Below, piece after piece: positions 45,501 to 54,019 of a stretch of DNA of 64,000 bases. The stretch covers positions 1-64,000 of the forward strand of contig JAJDNS010000024.1 of NCBI GenBank assembly GCA_022340585.1, given 5' to 3'. The notes beneath the pieces were generated by a model that had not been told where the DNA came from, did not search any database, and saw only the letters and a list, made by a program, of their open reading frames with translations. The stretch is from Acidobacteriota bacterium. Lineage in GTDB: Bacteria > Acidobacteriota > Vicinamibacteria > Fen-336. The position numbers and the translations under genes were made by a program. Numbering within the stretch: the stretch's first letter is position 1; each line of letters begins with the position of its first letter.

Positions 45501-45593
45501 CTGCCGGAGCAGCTCGATCGCCTTCTCGTAGCGGCCGGCGTTCGTCTCCTTGGCCGCGTCCTGCTTGAGCTTGAGTGGGTTGATCCTCGCCAC
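42546..45593 (-). CDS. Giant TPR protein (1015 aa) with long acidic/proline-rich central linker
   Basis: MARINPLKLKQDAAKETNAGRYEKAIELLRQIVQENPRDANTLNQIGFLYEKLNN...; TPRs at both ends. Confidence 0.92.
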   Translation of the reverse strand: MARINPLKLKQDAAKETNAGRYEKAIELLRQIVQENPRDANTLNQIGFLYEKLNNTKAANEQYAKVADFYAKDGFYLKAIACWKKVLKNDPALFDAHLHLGDLYAKQGLTAEAKTMLGEAFDECVKRGRHKEAGEVLRRMAELDPSDMKVRIRLAELYAREGQQEKAAGEYLALADELVKKGHRQEALQLLEKGLKVGKRSPRLLTEVARVHLVQKDFATALPYLEEARKGAPDDREVALRTAETYLGVGRLDDAREALEALLARDGEDQDAKMLLGRVFLATGRPDEAYEQFLPSLERLVARREIDRAVSLLQPIAQLDPPHIPALGKLVELYRQSRNEAMVIQTYSQMVEAYLRDEEMGQAASVLELLVQLEPHNEQHRSKLDWIRKQGVEPAPLPAGVPQAPPDVTPPGGTPAAAGGPSEGTIELSGPLSPEDQEFVDEHLSEGRVFRKYGLTDKARDQFEAALNRFPDNLDARRELIDLHRERDELEKVATHLRALAQVLRLTGDEAGAAEAEASAAEAVAPEAGAPPVEAPAPEPEVSLPEAPALESEPVAEVSLDLEEGPGESPIAAAPPEPELPVEATAAPTPGTAVDEAEELDIAVDVDAPGAEVETPELELVEIPEDSPKEPAEAADEPLFGDEDLAAVSGEIEGAFIDDEPSPPVEPVPAEEDFDLGELEVPEAPSPPGADQTGGLVPQAVPAAAPVSDVPEDLQRVLSEVEQFVSLGFVEDAQEALAELGGRYTEHPAFRGKLAELGLEAPGQAGALFLESPAADYQTAPVQPVVPPTESPAPAGGTAPDEPLQLGEGFLEFTPAEPVPSGLSLDDPGPTTAPDASAGEREGGFDLASELGGLFGAQPAVAQEEAVEGTDLGDQALTDLFKEFQKGVDKQLGKEDYETRYNLGIAYKEMGLVDEAVAEFQLAAKDESRLLECASMLGICFTEKGMPKLAVKWLEKGLQAQGRTEEEYMGLRYDLGDAHEAAGETDRALEIFTELYGQDASFRDVAEKVRQLSGA

Positions 45594-45608
45594 GCTAGCC
45601 CCACCACC

Positions 45609-46274
45609 TCATGCGAACAGCCATCGCTGCGTGCCCTGGAACGTCCGGCGGTGGATCACCGAGGGACCGCGCCGCCGGAGGGCGTCGCGATGGTCCTCGC
45701 TAGCGTAGCCCATGTTGTGGGCGAGACCGTAGCCCGGGTGCTGGCGATCCAGCTCGCACATGACCGCGTCGCGGGCCACCTTGGCCACGATCGAGGCGGC
45801 GGCGATGGAGACGGAGAGAGCGTCGCCCTTGACGATGGCGCGCTGCGCCAGCTCGAGCCCGGGAATGGTGAGGGCGTCGACGAGGAGTGCGTCGGGGGGA
45901 TCGGTGAGGCCCTCGACGGCGCGTCTCATGGCGAGGAGGCTGGCCTGCAGGATGTTCAGGCGGTCGATCTCCTCCGGCTCGGCCCGACCGAGCGCCCAGT
46001 CCCGGGCGTGCTCTCGGACCCGCTCGTCCAGCCTCTCACGCTGCCGGCGGGTGAGGCGCTTCGAGTCGTCGAGGCCCTCGGTGTCGAAGCCCTCTCCCAG
46101 CACGACTGCGGCCGCGACCACGGGACCGCAGAGGGCCCCGCGGCCCACCTCGTCGACACCGGCAACGGCCGCATGGCCCTCGGCCCGAGCCTCTTCCTCG
46201 AATTGCGTGCCGCAATGGAGCTCGACTCCCCGGTGAACCTCCGGCCGCCGAACTCGACCCGACGCCCGCGTCAT
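45609..46274 (-). CDS. rnhB: Ribonuclease HII
   Basis: AVAGVDEVGRGALCGPVVAAAVVLGEGFDTEGLDDSKRLTRRQRERL...SIAAASIVAKVARDAVM...YGLAHNMGY. Confidence 0.97.
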   Translation of the reverse strand: MTRASGRVRRPEVHRGVELHCGTQFEEEARAEGHAAVAGVDEVGRGALCGPVVAAAVVLGEGFDTEGLDDSKRLTRRQRERLDERVREHARDWALGRAEPEEIDRLNILQASLLAMRRAVEGLTDPPDALLVDALTIPGLELAQRAIVKGDALSVSIAAASIVAKVARDAVMCELDRQHPGYGLAHNMGYASEDHRDALRRRGPSVIHRRTFQGTQRWLFA

Positions 46275-46318
46275 CGCCGTCCGTGCTCCTCCCTGAGCCC
46301 CGCGAGGCCCGACGCTGA

Positions 46319-46723
46319 TCAGGCCTTCTGCACCCGAGTGTCCGTCCTCCGCTCCCGCATCCGTCCGGCCTTGCCCTTCCGCTCGCGCAGGAAGTAGAGC
46401 TTGGCGCGACGCACGTGAGCGTGCTTGACCACCTGGATCTTGTCGATGGTCGGTGCCTGCAAGGGGAATATCCGCTCCACCCCCTGCCCGGAAGAGACCT
46501 TGCGGACGGTGACGGTGGCGCGTGTCCCGCTGCCGCGCAGGGCGATCACCACGCCCTCGAAGACCTGGACGCGCTCGCGCACTGTCTCCTTGGGCTTGCC
46601 CTTGATCTCCTCCTTGACGCTGGTCTCCTTGACCTTCACGTGCACGCGCACGGTGTCGCCGGGGGTGAGCCGCGGCAGCTTCTTCTTCAGGTCTGCCGCT
46701 TCGGTGGTCTGGATGGCGTTCAT
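46319..46723 (-). CDS. rplS: 50S ribosomal protein L19
   Basis: LTPGDTVRVHVKVKE...RVQVFEGVVIALRGSGTRATVTVRKVSSGQGVERIFPLQAPTIDKIQVVKHAHVRRAKLYFLRERKGKAGRMRE. Confidence 0.98.
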   Translation of the reverse strand: MNAIQTTEAADLKKKLPRLTPGDTVRVHVKVKETSVKEEIKGKPKETVRERVQVFEGVVIALRGSGTRATVTVRKVSSGQGVERIFPLQAPTIDKIQVVKHAHVRRAKLYFLRERKGKAGRMRERRTDTRVQKA

Positions 46724-46735
46724 CTTCTTTTCGTC

Positions 46736-47524
46736 CTATTTGTGTAGTACTGCAATCGTTTTGTCCAGCGTTCGGGGATCGTCGGTCTGGCCTTCTGCGT
46801 CGATCTCACGGAGCAGCCGCTCATCTTCCGCGGTGAGCCGGGCGGCGTCGAGCAGGTCCGGGCGCCGCTCGCGCGTGGCTCGGAGGGCCTCCCTCTGTCG
46901 CCAGCGCCGGATGCGGCCGTGGTCACCCGAGAGCAGGATCTCGGGGACGCCGTGACCGCGGGCGGTCGCGGGCCGCGTGTAGTGCGGCCAGTCCAGGAGT
47001 CCGGTCTGGAAGGAGTCGCTCTCCGCCGAACCTTCGTCGCCGAGGGCACCGGGGAGCAGTCGCACCGTGGCCTCCACCACCGCCAGCGCCGCGACCTCGC
47101 CACCGGTCAGCACGAAATCGCCGAGGCTCAGCTCCTCGGTGGCAAGGAACTCGGCCACTCTCTCGTCGATGCCCTCGTAGCGCCCGCACAGGAGCATGAG
47201 CCGATCGACCCGTGCGAAGCGACCGGCCGTCCGCTGATCGAAGGGGCGCCCGCGGGGAGTCAGCAGGGCCACCACGTCGCCTTCGCCCTTCCCGTCGGGC
47301 CAGATGGACTCGAAGGCCCGGAAGAACGGCTCGGCCTTCATGACCATCCCCGGACCTCCGCCAAAGGGGGCATCATCGACCGTCCGGTGCCGGTCGTCCG
47401 AGAAGTCACGGAGGTCGTGGACCCGGATATCGACGTGGCCGGCCACCCGGGCGCGATTGACGATCCCGTCGCCCAGCGGGCCCTCGACCATGCCCGGGAA
47501 GATCGTCACGAGGTCAATCCGCAC
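46736..47524 (-). CDS. trmD: tRNA (guanine-N1)-methyltransferase
   Basis: MRIDLVTIFPGMVEGPLGDGIVNRARVAGHVDIRVHDLRDFSDDRHRTVDDAPFGGGPGMVMKAEP...LSLGDFVLTGGEVAALAVVEATVRLLPG. Confidence 0.98.
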   Translation of the reverse strand: MRIDLVTIFPGMVEGPLGDGIVNRARVAGHVDIRVHDLRDFSDDRHRTVDDAPFGGGPGMVMKAEPFFRAFESIWPDGKGEGDVVALLTPRGRPFDQRTAGRFARVDRLMLLCGRYEGIDERVAEFLATEELSLGDFVLTGGEVAALAVVEATVRLLPGALGDEGSAESDSFQTGLLDWPHYTRPATARGHGVPEILLSGDHGRIRRWRQREALRATRERRPDLLDAARLTAEDERLLREIDAEGQTDDPRTLDKTIAVLHK

Positions 47525-48038
47525 TGGCGTACTCCGGCCTCTCGATCACGATCCGTGCCCCGGCGAGGTCCACCTGCTTCACGAAGTCGGTGGCCAGGGG
47601 CACGAGGGTCTCGCCCTCGGGACCTCGCACCACCAGAATCGGGGCGCCGGCCCCGGTCTCCATCAGGTCCTCGACGACCCCCACGAGGGCGCCGTCGCCG
47701 TCCGCCACCGTCAGGCCCTTGAGCTGGTGGTGGTAGAAGGAGCCCTCGGGCAGCGCCGCCAGCTCTTCCTCGGCGATCCCCAGGTCACAGCCACGCAGGC
47801 GCTCTGCGTCGTCGATCGAGTCCACGCCCTCGAGCTTGAGCACGTGACGGCCCTTGTGGGGCCAGCTCGACGTCACCCGGACCTCTCGGGCCTGGTCGTT
47901 GGGGCCAACCACGAAGGCCCGGCGGAGCGACTGGAAGCGGTCGGGGCGGTCGGACAGCGGGTGCACGAGAACCTCGCCGCGGCGGCCCTGAGGCTTGACC
48001 ACGCGTCCAATGACCACCAGGTCGTCGGTCTCCGCCAT
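47514..48038 (-). CDS. rimM: Ribosome maturation factor RimM
   Basis: LVVIGRVVKPQGRRGEVLVHPLSDRPDRF...LKGLTVADGDGALVGVVEDLMETGAGAPILVV; position between trmD and KH/rpsP. Confidence 0.95.
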   Translation of the reverse strand: MAETDDLVVIGRVVKPQGRRGEVLVHPLSDRPDRFQSLRRAFVVGPNDQAREVRVTSSWPHKGRHVLKLEGVDSIDDAERLRGCDLGIAEEELAALPEGSFYHHQLKGLTVADGDGALVGVVEDLMETGAGAPILVVRGPEGETLVPLATDFVKQVDLAGARIVIERPEYASAD

Positions 48039-48268
48039 CAGTCGACGATCTCCAGCTGACAGGAGCGGTCGTGCTTGCCGGCCACCGCCGCCAGGACGGT
48101 GCGCAGCGCCCGGGCCGTCCGCCCCTCCCGGCCAATCACCCGGCCGCGGTCCTCCGGATCCACGCTCAGCTCGATGACGAGCCGGCCGTGAGCGTGCCGC
48201 TCGCGCACGTGAACCCGGTCCGGTCTCCGGACGAGACCGCGGGCGAGCGTCGAAACGATCTCTCGCAC
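48038..48268 (-). CDS. khpA: KH-domain RNA-binding protein
   Basis: VIELSVDPEDRGRVIGREGRTARALRTVLAAVAGKH; GTG start at 48268; between rpsP and rimM. Confidence 0.9.
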   Translation of the reverse strand: MREIVSTLARGLVRRPDRVHVRERHAHGRLVIELSVDPEDRGRVIGREGRTARALRTVLAAVAGKHDRSCQLEIVD

Positions 48269-48269
48269 G

Positions 48270-48521
48270 TTACTCGGCCGGGCTGGCTTCGGCGCTTCGC
48301 TTGAGCAGACTGCGCACGGTGTCGGAGGGCCGCGCACCCTTGTCCAACCAGTGCTTCGCCCGCTCGGTGTCGATCTTCACGACCGCCGGGTCCGGGCGCG
48401 GGTCGTAGTGCCCGAGCACCTCGACGAACCGCCCGTCCCGGGTCGACCGCGAGTCGGCCACCACCACTCGGTAGTAGGGTCGCTTCGCCGCCCCCGTACG
48501 CCTCAACCTGATGGAAAGCAT
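48270..48521 (-). CDS. rpsP: 30S ribosomal protein S16
   Basis: [75 protein letters not shown]. Confidence 0.98.
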   Translation of the reverse strand: MLSIRLRRTGAAKRPYYRVVVADSRSTRDGRFVEVLGHYDPRPDPAVVKIDTERAKHWLDKGARPSDTVRSLLKRSAEASPAE

Positions 48522-48584
48522 TACTCTCGTCGTCCTTGCGTCAACTCGCGGCACGGGGTGCGCGCCGCTACGGTTCAGTGTTTC

Positions 48585-49928
48585 CTAGCGCAGCTGGGGC
48601 ATCCGGGCCGCCAGGCGCTTCATCGCCTTCGAGCCGGACCCCAGCCCCTTCATGAGCTTCCTGGTCTGCGCGAACTGTCGCAGCAGCCGGTTCACGTCCT
48701 GCACGGTGTTGCCGCTGCCCCGGGCGATCCGCTTGCGTCGGCTCCCGTTGATCACGGAAGGCTCCCGGCGTTCCCGCGGGGTCATCGAGTCGATGATGGC
48801 GATGGTGCGCCGTATCTCGCCCTCGCCGCGGTCGACGTCCACGCCCTTGAGCGAGCCCATCCCCGGCATCATGGACAGGACCTGGTCGAGAGGGCCCATC
48901 TTCCGCAGCTGCTTCATCTGGTCCCGGTAGTCCTCGAGGGAGAACTCGGACCGCCGGATCTTCCGGGCGAGCTCCTCGGCCTTCTCTTGCTCGACCGTCT
49001 CCTCGGCCCGGGCGATGAGTCCCAGCACGTCGCCCATCCCGAGGATGCGAGACACCATGCGGGCGGGCTCGAATGGCTCGAAGGCCTCCACCTTCTCGCC
49101 CAGCCCGGCGAACTTGATCGGGCGTCCGGTGACCGCCGTCGCCGACAGCGCCGCCCCTCCCCGGGAGTCGCCGTCCAGCTTGGTCAGCACGATCCCGGTG
49201 ATGCCGATCCTTCGATGGAACTCGTCCGCGCTGCGCACGGCGTCCTGACCGGTGAGGGCGTCGGCGACGTAGAGGACCTCGCTGGGCTCGGCAGCGGCCT
49301 GGAGCTCGGCGAGCTCGGCCATGAGCGCCTCGTCGATGTGGAGTCGGCCGGCGGTGTCGACGAGCACGAAGTCGTGCCCGACCGCCACCGCTTCGGCGAG
49401 GGCCGAGCGCAGGATGGCCAGCGGCGCGGTCTCGTCGGGGTGATGGACCTTGAGCCCAGCCCGCGTGGCGACCGTCTTCAGCTGCTCGCGGGCCGCCGGA
49501 CGGTACACGTCGGTCGAGACGAGCACGGGATGGCTGCCCCGCCCGGCCAGCCATCGGCCGAGCTTGGCGGTGGTGGTGGTCTTGCCCGAACCCTGGAGCC
49601 CGGTGATCAGCACGACCGACGGGGGACGCTTCGCCGTCTCGATCCCGGGGACGTCCCCTCCCCCGAGCAGAGACACCATCTCGTCGCGCACGATCCTCAG
49701 GACCGCCTGGTCGGGGTTCAGGCTCTTGAGAATCTCCTGCCCGGTGGCCCTGCTCCGGACTCGCTCGACCAGCTCCTTGACGACCTTGAAGTGCACGTCG
49801 GCCTCGAGCAGCGCGAGGCGGATCTCGCGGAGCGCAGCGTCGATCTGGGCCTCGGACAGGACTCCCTGGCCGCGCAGCGACCGGAAGACACCTTGAAGCC
49901 TTTCGCTCAGCGACTCGAACAAGGACAC
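48585..49928 (-). CDS. ffh: Signal recognition particle protein Ffh
   Basis: SLFESLSERLQGVFRSLRGQGVLSEAQIDAALREIRLALLEADV...LITGLQGSGKTTTTAKLG...DTAGRLHIDEALMAEL; M domain RIARGSGNTVQDVNRLL. Confidence 0.98.
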   Translation of the reverse strand: MSLFESLSERLQGVFRSLRGQGVLSEAQIDAALREIRLALLEADVHFKVVKELVERVRSRATGQEILKSLNPDQAVLRIVRDEMVSLLGGGDVPGIETAKRPPSVVLITGLQGSGKTTTTAKLGRWLAGRGSHPVLVSTDVYRPAAREQLKTVATRAGLKVHHPDETAPLAILRSALAEAVAVGHDFVLVDTAGRLHIDEALMAELAELQAAAEPSEVLYVADALTGQDAVRSADEFHRRIGITGIVLTKLDGDSRGGAALSATAVTGRPIKFAGLGEKVEAFEPFEPARMVSRILGMGDVLGLIARAEETVEQEKAEELARKIRRSEFSLEDYRDQMKQLRKMGPLDQVLSMMPGMGSLKGVDVDRGEGEIRRTIAIIDSMTPRERREPSVINGSRRKRIARGSGNTVQDVNRLLRQFAQTRKLMKGLGSGSKAMKRLAARMPQLR

Positions 49929-50058
49929 GCCACCCCGGTCGCCGACACACACCACTCCGCTCGCGCGGCGGGTTGGGCCCACGGGCGACCGTACAGGCAC
50001 GGGCCAACCCAAAGCAATAGACCATCTTATGTGGCGTCCCGGGTGCTGTCAAACAACG

Positions 50059-50128
50059 GGGGTCAGGTCGTGAATGTTGAATCTCCCCGGCCCTGGCCGT
50101 CCGAATTCAACATTCACGACCTGACCCC
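50059..50128. repeat. Palindromic element, 24-bp perfect inverted repeat with 22-nt centre
   Basis: GGGGTCAGGTCGTGAATGTTGAAT (50059-50082)/ATTCAACATTCACGACCTGACCCC (50105-50128). Confidence 0.92.
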
Positions 50129-50129
50129 T

Positions 50130-51338
50130 CTAGACGCTCCGCAGGAGGTGCCCCAGCTTGTCCTTCTTGGTCCGCAGGTAGCGCTCGTTCGCCTCGGAGG
50201 GCGAGATCTCGATGGGCACCCGCTCGGTGATGCTCAGGCCGTAGCCCTCGAGCCCGACGAACTTGCGGGGGTTGTTGCTGAGCAGGCGGAGCCTCTTCAC
50301 CCCCAGCTCGACCAGGATCTGGGCGCCGATCCCGTAGTCCCGCTGGTCGGCCTTGAATCCGAGCTCCTCGTTGGCCTCCACCGTGTCGCGACCCCGGTCC
50401 TGCAGCTCGTAGGCCATGATCTTGTGGACGAGGCCGATTCCCCGGCCCTCCTGGCGCAGGTAGAGCAGCACTCCACGCCCCTCGGCCGCGATCCGCTCGA
50501 GGGCCGTGTGGAGCTGGGCACCGCAGTCGCAACGAGTGGAGGAGAAGATGTCCCCGGTCAGGCACTGGGAGTGGACCCGGACCAGCACCGGCTCCCCCGA
50601 ACGGACGTCGCCCATGACCAGGGCCACGTGGTGCTCGCCGTCGATCATGCTCTCGAAGGCATGGACCCGGAAGGGACCGTAGTCGGTGGGCAGGCTCGCC
50701 TCGGCGATCTTGCGGACGAGGCGCTCGTGCTCCATCCGGTAGTGGATGAGGTCCCGGATGGTGACCAGCCGGATCCCGTGCTCCTGGCAGAACGGCTCGA
50801 GGTGGCGGACCCGGGCCATGGTGCCGTCCTCGTTCATGACCTCGCAGATCACCCCGGCCGGGTAGAGGCCGGCGAGGCGGGCCAGGTCCACCGCCGCCTC
50901 GGTCTGTCCCGCCCGCTGGAGGACTCCCCCCGCCACCGCCCGGAGCGGAAACATGTGCCCGGGGCGAGCCAGGTCCTCGGGGCCCGCCTTCGGGTCGATG
51001 GCGGTGAGGACGGTCTGGGCCCGGTCGGCGGCGGAGATGCCGGTTGTTGTTCCACGCTTGGCCTCGATGGGGACGCAGAAGGCGGTGCCGAACCGGGCGG
51101 AGTTCTGCTCGTCCTGGACCATGAGGGGAAGCCGAAGCTCGTCGAGCCGCTCGCCGGTCATGGGGAGACAGATGAGCCCACGCCCGTAGCGAGCCATGAA
51201 GTTGATGATGTCGGGGGAGACCTTCTCGGCGGCGATGGTGAGATCGCCCTCGTTCTCGCGGTCCTCGTCGTCGACGACGACGACCATCTTGCCCGCCTTG
51301 ATGTCCTCGAGCGCGTCGGGGATGGAGCTGAACGGCAT
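50130..51338 (-). CDS. ribBA: Bifunctional 3,4-dihydroxy-2-butanone-4-phosphate synthase/GTP cyclohydrolase II
   Basis: [31 protein letters not shown]...[61 protein letters not shown]. Confidence 0.98.
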   Translation of the reverse strand: MPFSSIPDALEDIKAGKMVVVVDDEDRENEGDLTIAAEKVSPDIINFMARYGRGLICLPMTGERLDELRLPLMVQDEQNSARFGTAFCVPIEAKRGTTTGISAADRAQTVLTAIDPKAGPEDLARPGHMFPLRAVAGGVLQRAGQTEAAVDLARLAGLYPAGVICEVMNEDGTMARVRHLEPFCQEHGIRLVTIRDLIHYRMEHERLVRKIAEASLPTDYGPFRVHAFESMIDGEHHVALVMGDVRSGEPVLVRVHSQCLTGDIFSSTRCDCGAQLHTALERIAAEGRGVLLYLRQEGRGIGLVHKIMAYELQDRGRDTVEANEELGFKADQRDYGIGAQILVELGVKRLRLLSNNPRKFVGLEGYGLSITERVPIEISPSEANERYLRTKKDKLGHLLRSV

Positions 51339-51364
51339 CTTGGGATCCCTCTCCAGGTGCGAAC

Positions 51365-51964
51365 CTAGAGGCCGCGGGCGGCGAGGAGCCGCTCCACGTA
51401 CTTTGCGATGACGTCCGCCTCGAGGTTCACGAGCGTGCCCGGGCCTGCGTCTCGCAGGTTCGTTACCTCCAGAGTATACGGGATCAGGGCGACGGAGAAC
51501 GCGGAGTGACGGATGTCGTAGACGGTCAGCGAGATGCCGTCCACCGAGATCGAGCCCTTCTCGACCAAGAACCGATCGAGCTCCGGCGGGACCTCGATAC
51601 GGATCTCGGCCGACTCGCCGAGCGAGTTCATCTCCTTGACCGTCCCGATGCCATCGACATGGCCCTGGACGACGTGGCCGTCGAAGCGACCGTCGGCCTT
51701 CATCGGGCGCTCGAGGTTGATTCTCTTCCCCGGGCGGAGCCGCTCGTCGAAACGGGTGCGCCGCAGGGTTTCCTCGGTCAGCTCGACGGTGAAGCCCCCG
51801 GGGTCGGCGTCGACCGCGGTGAGGCAGCAGCCGTTGACGGCGATGCTGCCCCCGAGGGGCAGTCCCTCGAAGAGCCCGCCGACGTCCACCCTCACCACCA
51901 GCACGTCCCCGCGCCTCTCGGCGGTGCGTACGGTGCCGACACCTTCCACGATTCCAGTGAACAT
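51365..51964 (-). CDS. ribE: Riboflavin synthase alpha subunit
   Basis: [20 protein letters not shown]...[33 protein letters not shown]...[14 protein letters not shown]. Confidence 0.97.
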   Translation of the reverse strand: MFTGIVEGVGTVRTAERRGDVLVVRVDVGGLFEGLPLGGSIAVNGCCLTAVDADPGGFTVELTEETLRRTRFDERLRPGKRINLERPMKADGRFDGHVVQGHVDGIGTVKEMNSLGESAEIRIEVPPELDRFLVEKGSISVDGISLTVYDIRHSAFSVALIPYTLEVTNLRDAGPGTLVNLEADVIAKYVERLLAARGL

Positions 51965-51974
51965 GATTCCTACC

Positions 51975-53108
51975 TCAATGAAGCGACGATCGGCGCGAGC
52001 TCGGAGGCGACTCGGGCTTCCAGAGCTCGAACCGGGGCGGCCAGGGCCAGGGAAACGGCGGCTCGGGGGGGACCGGCCGCAGTCGGAGCGCATCGCCGAT
52101 CTCTCGCGGGTCCGGCCCGCCGAAGGCGGGACGGCTGCCCCGGCCGCCGAGCAGGAGCGGAGCCCGGAACAGGGCCACCTGGTCGACGAGCCGCGCGGAG
52201 AGGAAGGAGCCCAGGACCTCCGAGCCCCCCTCTACCATGACGCTCGTCGTGCCGCGCGCCCCGAGCGCCTCGAGGGCCTTCCCGAGAGACACCCGCCCGG
52301 CGAGCGCGGGAACCTCCAGCACCTCCACTCCCGCCCCCTCGAGGGAGCGGCGACGGGCCGGGGAGGGGCGGCTCGTCAGCACGAGCACCGGCGATCGGCC
52401 ACCCGCGGTGCGCGCGAGGCGGCTCGCGGGAGGCAGCCGCAGTCCCGTGTCCAGGACCACGCGCGTGAAGGGACGTCGGGTACGAGGCGAGGGCAGTAGG
52501 AGGGGGTCGTCGGCGAGAACCGTACCAACGCCCACGAGAACCGCGTCGTGGAGCCTCCGGAGCCAGCGTGCCTGCCGTCTCTGCGCCGGGCTCGTGATCC
52601 ATCTCGAGTGGCCGGAGGCGGTGGCAATGCGCCCATCGAGGGTGTGCGCCGCCTTCAGCAGCACGAACGGACGGCGCTCCCGGACGGAGGTCAGGAAACG
52701 CTCGTTGAGTCGCACCGCCTCGGCGGCGAGGATCCCGGTGCTCACCGTCGCCCCGCCTCGCCGGACGAGCGCCAGCCCCCGGCCGGACACCAGCGGATTG
52801 GGGTCGCGCAGGGCGACCACCACCCGAGCCACCCCCGAGTCCCGCACCAGGGGCGCGCAGGGCGGCGTGCGCCCCTGGTGGGCACAGGGCTCGAGGGTCA
52901 CGTAGAGAGTGCTCCCGCGAGCGCGCCGGCCGGCCTCGGCGAGCGCTCCCACCTCCGCGTGAGGTCCCCCGGCCCGCGCGTGGAAACCCTCCCCGACCAC
53001 GCGACCGCCCTTCACCACCACGCATCCGACGGCCGGGTTCGGGTTCACCTCTCCCAGGCCCCGTGCGGCGAGCTCCAGTGCTCGCCGCATGAACCGCTCG
53101 TCGCTCAC
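51975..53108 (-). CDS. ribD: Bifunctional riboflavin deaminase/reductase RibD
   Basis: RFMRRALELAARGLGEVNPNPAVGCVVVKGGRVVGEGFHARAGGPHAEVGAL...LYVTLEPCAHQGRTPPC; reductase part VMVEGGSEVLGSFLSARLVDQV. Confidence 0.97.
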   Translation of the reverse strand: MSDERFMRRALELAARGLGEVNPNPAVGCVVVKGGRVVGEGFHARAGGPHAEVGALAEAGRRARGSTLYVTLEPCAHQGRTPPCAPLVRDSGVARVVVALRDPNPLVSGRGLALVRRGGATVSTGILAAEAVRLNERFLTSVRERRPFVLLKAAHTLDGRIATASGHSRWITSPAQRRQARWLRRLHDAVLVGVGTVLADDPLLLPSPRTRRPFTRVVLDTGLRLPPASRLARTAGGRSPVLVLTSRPSPARRRSLEGAGVEVLEVPALAGRVSLGKALEALGARGTTSVMVEGGSEVLGSFLSARLVDQVALFRAPLLLGGRGSRPAFGGPDPREIGDALRLRPVPPEPPFPWPWPPRFELWKPESPPSSRRSSLH

Positions 53109-54019
53109 TCCTCCCCCACCAGGCTGGTGGCGAAGGCGTCGGCGTCGAAGGGCAGCAGGTCCTCCACCGTCTCTCCCACACCCACGTAGCGGATCGGTAC
53201 CCCGAGGTCCCGGACCACCGCCACCGCCACCCCGCCGCGAGCGGTGCCGTCGAGCTTGGTGAGAACCAGCCCGCTCACGCCGCCGGCCCTGGCGAACTCC
53301 CGACCCTGGGTGAGACCGTTGCTGCCCACCGTGGCGTCGAGCACGAGCAGGGTCTCGTGAGGCGCTCCGGGCACCTCGCGATCGGCCACCCGGGCCATCT
53401 TCGCGAGCTCGGCCATGAGATTCGAGCGGGTGTGGAGCCGGCCGGCGGTGTCGACGAGAACGGCGTCATGCCCCCGGGCGCTGGCCGCTCGGAGCGCGTC
53501 GGTGAGGACGGCCGAGGGATCGGCCCCCTCCGCCCCACGGTGGAAGTCGGCCTTCGCCCGCTCCGCCCACGCCTCCAGCTGCTCGGCGGCCGCGGCCCGG
53601 AAGGTGTCGGCCGCGCACACGAGGACCCTCCGCCCACGTTCGCCCCAGGCCGCGGCCAGCTTTCCGATCGTCGTCGTCTTCCCGGCGCCGTTGACGCCCA
53701 CCACGAACACCACCCACGGCCGGGAGGAGAATGGCTCGACACCATCCGGGCGCTCGAGAGCCCTCCGGATCTCCTGGCGCAGGGCGCTGCGCATCGCGGG
53801 CAGCCCTCCCGAGGCGATCTCGCCGCTCCGGGCCTCGAGGACCACCATTGCCTCCTGCACCGCCGGCACCCCCATGTCGGCGGCGAGCAGAGCCTCCTCG
53901 ACGGCCTCGAGGGCGGCGGCGTCGAGGGGGCGGCGCCCCCGGACGAGGTCCTCGAGGGGCGTCGTCAGGATCTCGCGCGTCCGGGAGAGGCCCCCGCGCA
54001 GGCGATCGGCGAGGGCCAC
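53105..54019 (-). CDS. ftsY: Signal recognition particle receptor FtsY, compact NG-only form
   Basis: VVGVNGAGKTTTIGKLAAAWGERGRRVLVCAADTFRAAAAEQLEAWAERAKADF...DTAGRLHTRSNLMAELAKMARV...RYVGVGETVEDLLPFDADAFA. Confidence 0.98.
   Translation of the reverse strand: MALADRLRGGLSRTREILTTPLEDLVRGRRPLDAAALEAVEEALLAADMGVPAVQEAMVVLEARSGEIASGGLPAMRSALRQEIRRALERPDGVEPFSSRPWVVFVVGVNGAGKTTTIGKLAAAWGERGRRVLVCAADTFRAAAAEQLEAWAERAKADFHRGAEGADPSAVLTDALRAASARGHDAVLVDTAGRLHTRSNLMAELAKMARVADREVPGAPHETLLVLDATVGSNGLTQGREFARAGGVSGLVLTKLDGTARGGVAVAVVRDLGVPIRYVGVGETVEDLLPFDADAFATSLVGEE

Noticed and set aside
48351-51368. 1005-aa plus-strand ORF
   Set aside because: Antisense to rpsP, ffh and ribBA, and it runs straight through the palindromic element; no recognisable domain.
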